8,729 nt of DNA from Bacteroidota bacterium (lineage in GTDB: Bacteria > Bacteroidota > Bacteroidia > B-17B0 > Aurantibacillaceae), in the NCBI GenBank assembly GCA_947474485.1, contig CANJJP010000047.1, positions 1 through 8,729 on the forward strand. The letters run 5' to 3'. Positions 6,009 to 8,729 of this stretch are shown here, piece by piece. Numbering within the stretch: the stretch's first letter is position 1; the number at the start of each line of letters is the position of its first letter. The position numbers and the translations under genes were made by a program. The notes under the pieces are model-generated. The model was given only the letters and a program-made list of their open reading frames with translations, was not told the DNA's origin and did not search any database.

Positions 6009-7634
6009 TTACAACAAATAATCCGTACTTAAGAAATTCGATTTTCTTTCTTCGAATATTTCGGAGAGTACTTTTTTGTTTAACTCATTATCTTTAAAAG
6101 CAACCATTGTACGTATAGAAAACACGCGTAAAGCATCTGCTACACTTAATGTGCCCTCTGCTGAATCTTTTCTTCCGTTAAAAGGATACATGTCTGGCCC
6201 TCGTTGGCATTGGCTGTTTAAGTTAACCCTACACACTTGGTTTACCAATGGGTCTATTAAATGCGCTAATTGCTCAGGGTCTGTTCCAAAAATACTAACC
6301 TGTTGCCCAAAGTTAGAGTCAACCATGTATTGGATTGGTTCTTCAATATCTTTAAAAGTACAAATAGGAACCACTGGCCCAAATTGTTCTTCATGATATA
6401 CACGCATGTTTTTGTTTACTGGATAAAGCACAGCTGGGTAAACAAATGATTCAATTACTGTTCCGCCATCTTTGTTTATTACTTGTGCTCCGTGGCTTTT
6501 AGCGTCTTCAATTAAATCGGCAATGTATTTTGGTTTGTCAGCTTCTGGTAATGCAGTTATCATAACTCCATCCATCCAAGGCGAACCCATTTTTAATGAT
6601 TCTAATTTTTGTATGTAACGTTTATTAAACTCGGCTGCAATGTTTTCATGCACAAAAATTATTTTTAATGCAGTACAACGTTGTCCGTTAAACGATAAAC
6701 TTCCTAAAATACATTCGTTAACTGCTAAGTCTAAATCTGCATTAGGTAAAACAATAGCTGGGTTCTTAGCTTCTAAGCCCATTACCGAACGTAAACGATT
6801 TGGACGTGGATGCGATTTCTTTAAAATGTTTGCAATTTTACTTGAACCAATAAAAGAGAATACATCAACTTTTCCGCTTTCCATTAATTTAGCAATGGTA
6901 TCTTTTCCACTTCCGTAAATAACATTAATTACACCTTTAGGAAAACATTCTTTAAATGCATTCAATAATGGATGAATTAATAATACACCATGCTTAGCGG
7001 GTTTAAAAATAACTACGTTGCCCATTATCAATGCAGGAATCAACAATGCGAAAGTTTCGTTAAGTGGGTAATTGTATGGGCCCATACAAACAGTAACACC
7101 TAACGGACCTCTACGTATTTGCGCGTAAATTTCACTCTTCAATTGTAGGCGCGATGAATCTCTGTCTAAATTTTTTAATGCATCAATGGTGTCAAAAATA
7201 TATTCGATTGTTCTATCAAATTCTTTTTCCGAATCTTTGAATGATTTACCAATTTCCCACATTAATAGTTTTACAATATCACTGCGTTTTTCTTTCATCA
7301 TCTTAGTAAAACGTAACATATGTTCGATACGTTTTTTAACTGACATTGTTGGCCATTCGCCACGACCAAGGTTGTATGCAACTTGCGCAGCAGTGAGTGC
7401 TTCAAAGGATTCTTTTTCTCCTAATACGGGAAAAGAACCTAATCGTTTTTTTGTGTACGTTCCGTTATTGTTTATTCTTATAGGCGAAAAAACTTCTTGC
7501 ATACCGCCTGTCCAAGTTTTTAATTCTCCGTTAACCAAGTATTCTCTTTGGTCTAACATATCTGCAATGCGCATTTCAGCAGGTATTTGTTCCTCTGTAG
7601 GAAATACCGATAATCTTTTTTCTAATTCGTTCAT
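6009..7634 (-). CDS. gapN: GapN-type NADP-dependent glyceraldehyde-3-phosphate dehydrogenase (non-phosphorylating), ALDH superfamily
   Basis: From the ATG at 7634 the product is 541 aa. It is an aldehyde dehydrogenase with oxyanion asparagine N188 (GPYNYP), cofactor lysine K211 (FKPAKHG), general base E288 (GLEAKNPAIV) and nucleophile C320 in FNGQRCTA, the form usual for GapN rather than generic ALDH. The C-terminus carries CQRGPDMYPFNGRKDS and GTLSVADALRVFSIRT, matching the GapN phosphate-site region. Such enzymes oxidise glyceraldehyde-3-phosphate directly to 3-phosphoglycerate in the cytoplasm, making NADPH but bypassing the ATP-yielding phosphoglycerate kinase step. The protein is about 65 residues longer than streptococcal GapN, mainly at the N-terminus. 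The frame extends upstream to an ATG at 7715, but that 27-residue extension (MMSNHHNAYDF...) is low in family character and overlaps a likely promoter, so I prefer 7634. Substrate assignment is by homology; another phosphorylated aldehyde is possible. Confidence 0.85.
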   Translation of the reverse strand: MNELEKRLSVFPTEEQIPAEMRIADMLDQREYLVNGELKTWTGGMQEVFSPIRINNNGTYTKKRLGSFPVLGEKESFEALTAAQVAYNLGRGEWPTMSVKKRIEHMLRFTKMMKEKRSDIVKLLMWEIGKSFKDSEKEFDRTIEYIFDTIDALKNLDRDSSRLQLKSEIYAQIRRGPLGVTVCMGPYNYPLNETFALLIPALIMGNVVIFKPAKHGVLLIHPLLNAFKECFPKGVINVIYGSGKDTIAKLMESGKVDVFSFIGSSKIANILKKSHPRPNRLRSVMGLEAKNPAIVLPNADLDLAVNECILGSLSFNGQRCTALKIIFVHENIAAEFNKRYIQKLESLKMGSPWMDGVMITALPEADKPKYIADLIEDAKSHGAQVINKDGGTVIESFVYPAVLYPVNKNMRVYHEEQFGPVVPICTFKDIEEPIQYMVDSNFGQQVSIFGTDPEQLAHLIDPLVNQVCRVNLNSQCQRGPDMYPFNGRKDSAEGTLSVADALRVFSIRTMVAFKDNELNKKVLSEIFEERKSNFLSTDYLL

Positions 7635-7655
7635 GTTAATAATTTTAATTAAATG

Positions 7656-7686
7656 AAAATTTAATTTGAGTTTTTTCAATGCAAAA
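7656..7686 (-). promoter_or_regulatory. Candidate promoter for gapN (TTTTG - 18 bp - TAAATTTT)
   Basis: On the minus strand TTTTG (7686-7682) is followed after 18 bp by TAAATTTT (7663-7656), a match to the Bacteroidota -33/-7 pair except for the last G. It would start transcription about 15-20 nt before the ATG at 7634, with an A/T-rich leader. If real, it lies inside the longer reading frame that starts at 7715, which argues against that start. Confidence 0.35.
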
Positions 7687-7731
7687 TCATAAGCATTGTG
7701 ATGATTGCTCATCAATTGAAAGGGTGTACAA

Positions 7732-8729
7732 TTATCTTGTTAATTGCACAAAGCCTTTGTAAGTAACACCCGATACTTCTAATATGAAGTAATAGGTTCC
7801 ATCTGGCGCCTGCATACCAGAAGTAGTTCTACCATCCCAAACTTGCTTACGTAAACTAGAAGTAAACATTAAATTTCCCCAACGATTAAAAATTTGGAAA
7901 GAATAATTTTCTCCTGCACACACACCTGGTATATAAAACACATCGTTAATATCATCACCGTTAGGAGAAAAATAATTTGGAATAGATTCTGCATTCACAC
8001 AAGGTGTTGAAATAACTAATACAGAATCTACACCTTTACAACCATTTAAATCAGTAGCTGTAACATAGTATTTTATTTCGCTGCTTCCGTCTCCGGTAAA
8101 AGTAACATCTGCGCAAGTGCTGCAATTCATATTATCAGTTGGTGTCCATAAATAAGTATATGGACTTGCCCCGCCCGATGTTGTGGCATTTACAATGGCG
8201 GTGCTATCTTCTATGAGTGATAGTGAATTGCTTGAGAGGGTTATGTCAATTAAATTAATTACTTGTATTGAGTCGGCTAAATTAGTTGCGGGCAATAAAC
8301 AAGGTTGTCCGTTAGTCATGGTAGTTGATAAAACCAGTATTGGATTATATACACCTTCAAAATTATAGATATAAGTTAAACTATCAACTCCTGAAATTAC
8401 AGTTCCATCTGCTAAATCCCAGAAATAATTTTCGGAGTTTAAACTACTTGCGTTAAATGTTACAGTTAATGGATTGCAACCTGAGTCAGGTGTATATGTA
8501 TATGTTCCAATAGGTCCAGGAACTACTGCAAGTCCTGTTTGCAATAGAGTGTCTCTACAGCCACCTGTGTTGGTTACGATTAATCTAATGTCAAATGTTC
8601 CTGCATCTGTCCATGTAAATATTGGGTTTTGCAGTGTTGATGTAGAACCATTTCCGAAATTCCAATTCCAAGCATTTACAAATCCTGTTGATTGGTTAGT
8701 AAAGCTAGCTTGCAATGTTCCGCAACCCG
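7732..8729 (-). CDS. PKD-repeat surface protein with type B T9SS (CHU_C) C-terminal sorting domain, N-terminus beyond the window
   Basis: The frame stays open through the right edge, reading GCGTLQASFTNQ at the boundary, so only the last 332 or so residues are seen. The TTG at 8715 is an internal leucine, not a start. Residue numbers below count from that leucine. The first PKD-like module includes WNWNFGNGSTS and FDIRLIVTN (about 3-50). A second runs about 72-155 with CNPLTVTFNAS and the YFWDLADG turn. A third Ig-like module (about 157-236) has YTYLWTPTDNMNCSTC and YVTATDLNGC. The end (243-327) is the gliding-motility-associated C-terminal domain: YFSPNGDDINDVF, FQIFNRWGNLMF, VWDG and PDGTYYFILEV. 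This domain directs export through the outer membrane by the type IX secretion system and attachment to the cell surface. Such proteins are often large adhesins, but the function of this one depends on the missing N-terminal part. Confidence 0.92.
   Translation of the reverse strand, partial: GCGTLQASFTNQSTGFVNAWNWNFGNGSTSTLQNPIFTWTDAGTFDIRLIVTNTGGCRDTLLQTGLAVVPGPIGTYTYTPDSGCNPLTVTFNASSLNSENYFWDLADGTVISGVDSLTYIYNFEGVYNPILVLSTTMTNGQPCLLPATNLADSIQVINLIDITLSSNSLSLIEDSTAIVNATTSGGASPYTYLWTPTDNMNCSTCADVTFTGDGSSEIKYYVTATDLNGCKGVDSVLVISTPCVNAESIPNYFSPNGDDINDVFYIPGVCAGENYSFQIFNRWGNLMFTSSLRKQVWDGRTTSGMQAPDGTYYFILEVSGVTYKGFVQLTR

Noticed and set aside
6076..6918. Two plus-strand frames opposite the C-terminal half of gapN
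   Set aside because: They are shadows of the catalytic and phosphate-site regions of gapN on the other strand.
7186..7656. 156-codon plus-strand frame opposite the gapN start region
   Set aside because: It mirrors codon structure of the strongly supported aldehyde dehydrogenase gene and is serine/isoleucine-rich without a recognisable fold.
7690..7715. TGATG-AGCAAT-CATCA hairpin between the surface protein gene and gapN
   Set aside because: The 5-bp stem is weak, has no T-run after it and cannot be called a terminator.

Overview
The window looks like chromosomal DNA from a member of the Bacteroidota. The sequence is visibly AT-rich. The right-edge gene ends in a gliding-motility-associated (CHU_C, type B) C-terminal domain, the secretion signal of the type IX secretion system that is confined to this phylum. 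The leftmost large gene is a DUF5916 outer-membrane-type protein common there. Matches to the Bacteroidota -7 promoter element TAnnTTTG sit in front of genes, and Shine-Dalgarno sequences are not evident.

Layout: (1) Positions 1-51 may hold the last codons of a plus-strand gene entering from the left. (2) On the minus strand, 52-2259 encodes a DUF5916 protein with a signal peptide, an N-terminal carbohydrate-binding-like domain and a probable C-terminal beta-barrel. (3) After a 255-bp gap, a two-gene minus-strand operon (2515-4007) encodes an MlaE-type permease and an MlaF-type ATPase that overlap by 4 bp. Together they form the inner-membrane core of a phospholipid or hydrophobic-compound ABC transporter. 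No MCE (MlaD) gene is present in the window. (4) An 83-bp divergent promoter region separates this operon from a plus-strand cluster (4091-5801). That cluster encodes a 41-aa putative lipoprotein, an unrecognised 254-aa protein with two N-terminal membrane helices, and a classical short-chain dehydrogenase/reductase (SDR). The gaps are only 14 and 8 bp, so co-transcription is likely. (5) A 207-bp convergent gap follows. (6) On the minus strand, 6009-7634 encodes a GapN-type aldehyde dehydrogenase, probably the non-phosphorylating NADP-dependent glyceraldehyde-3-phosphate dehydrogenase. (7) The minus-strand 7732-8729 is the C-terminal part of a large PKD-repeat surface protein that continues past the right edge.

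Most of the window is ordinary housekeeping and envelope content. I see no CRISPR array, insertion sequence, tRNA, rRNA or defence system. The points most worth a second look are the small lipoprotein at the head of the 4091-5801 cluster, the uncharacterised membrane protein beside it, and two TAnnTTTG elements placed 4-5 nt before start codons, which suggest leaderless mRNAs. Three of the six complete larger genes and their starts rest on GTG or TTG codons.
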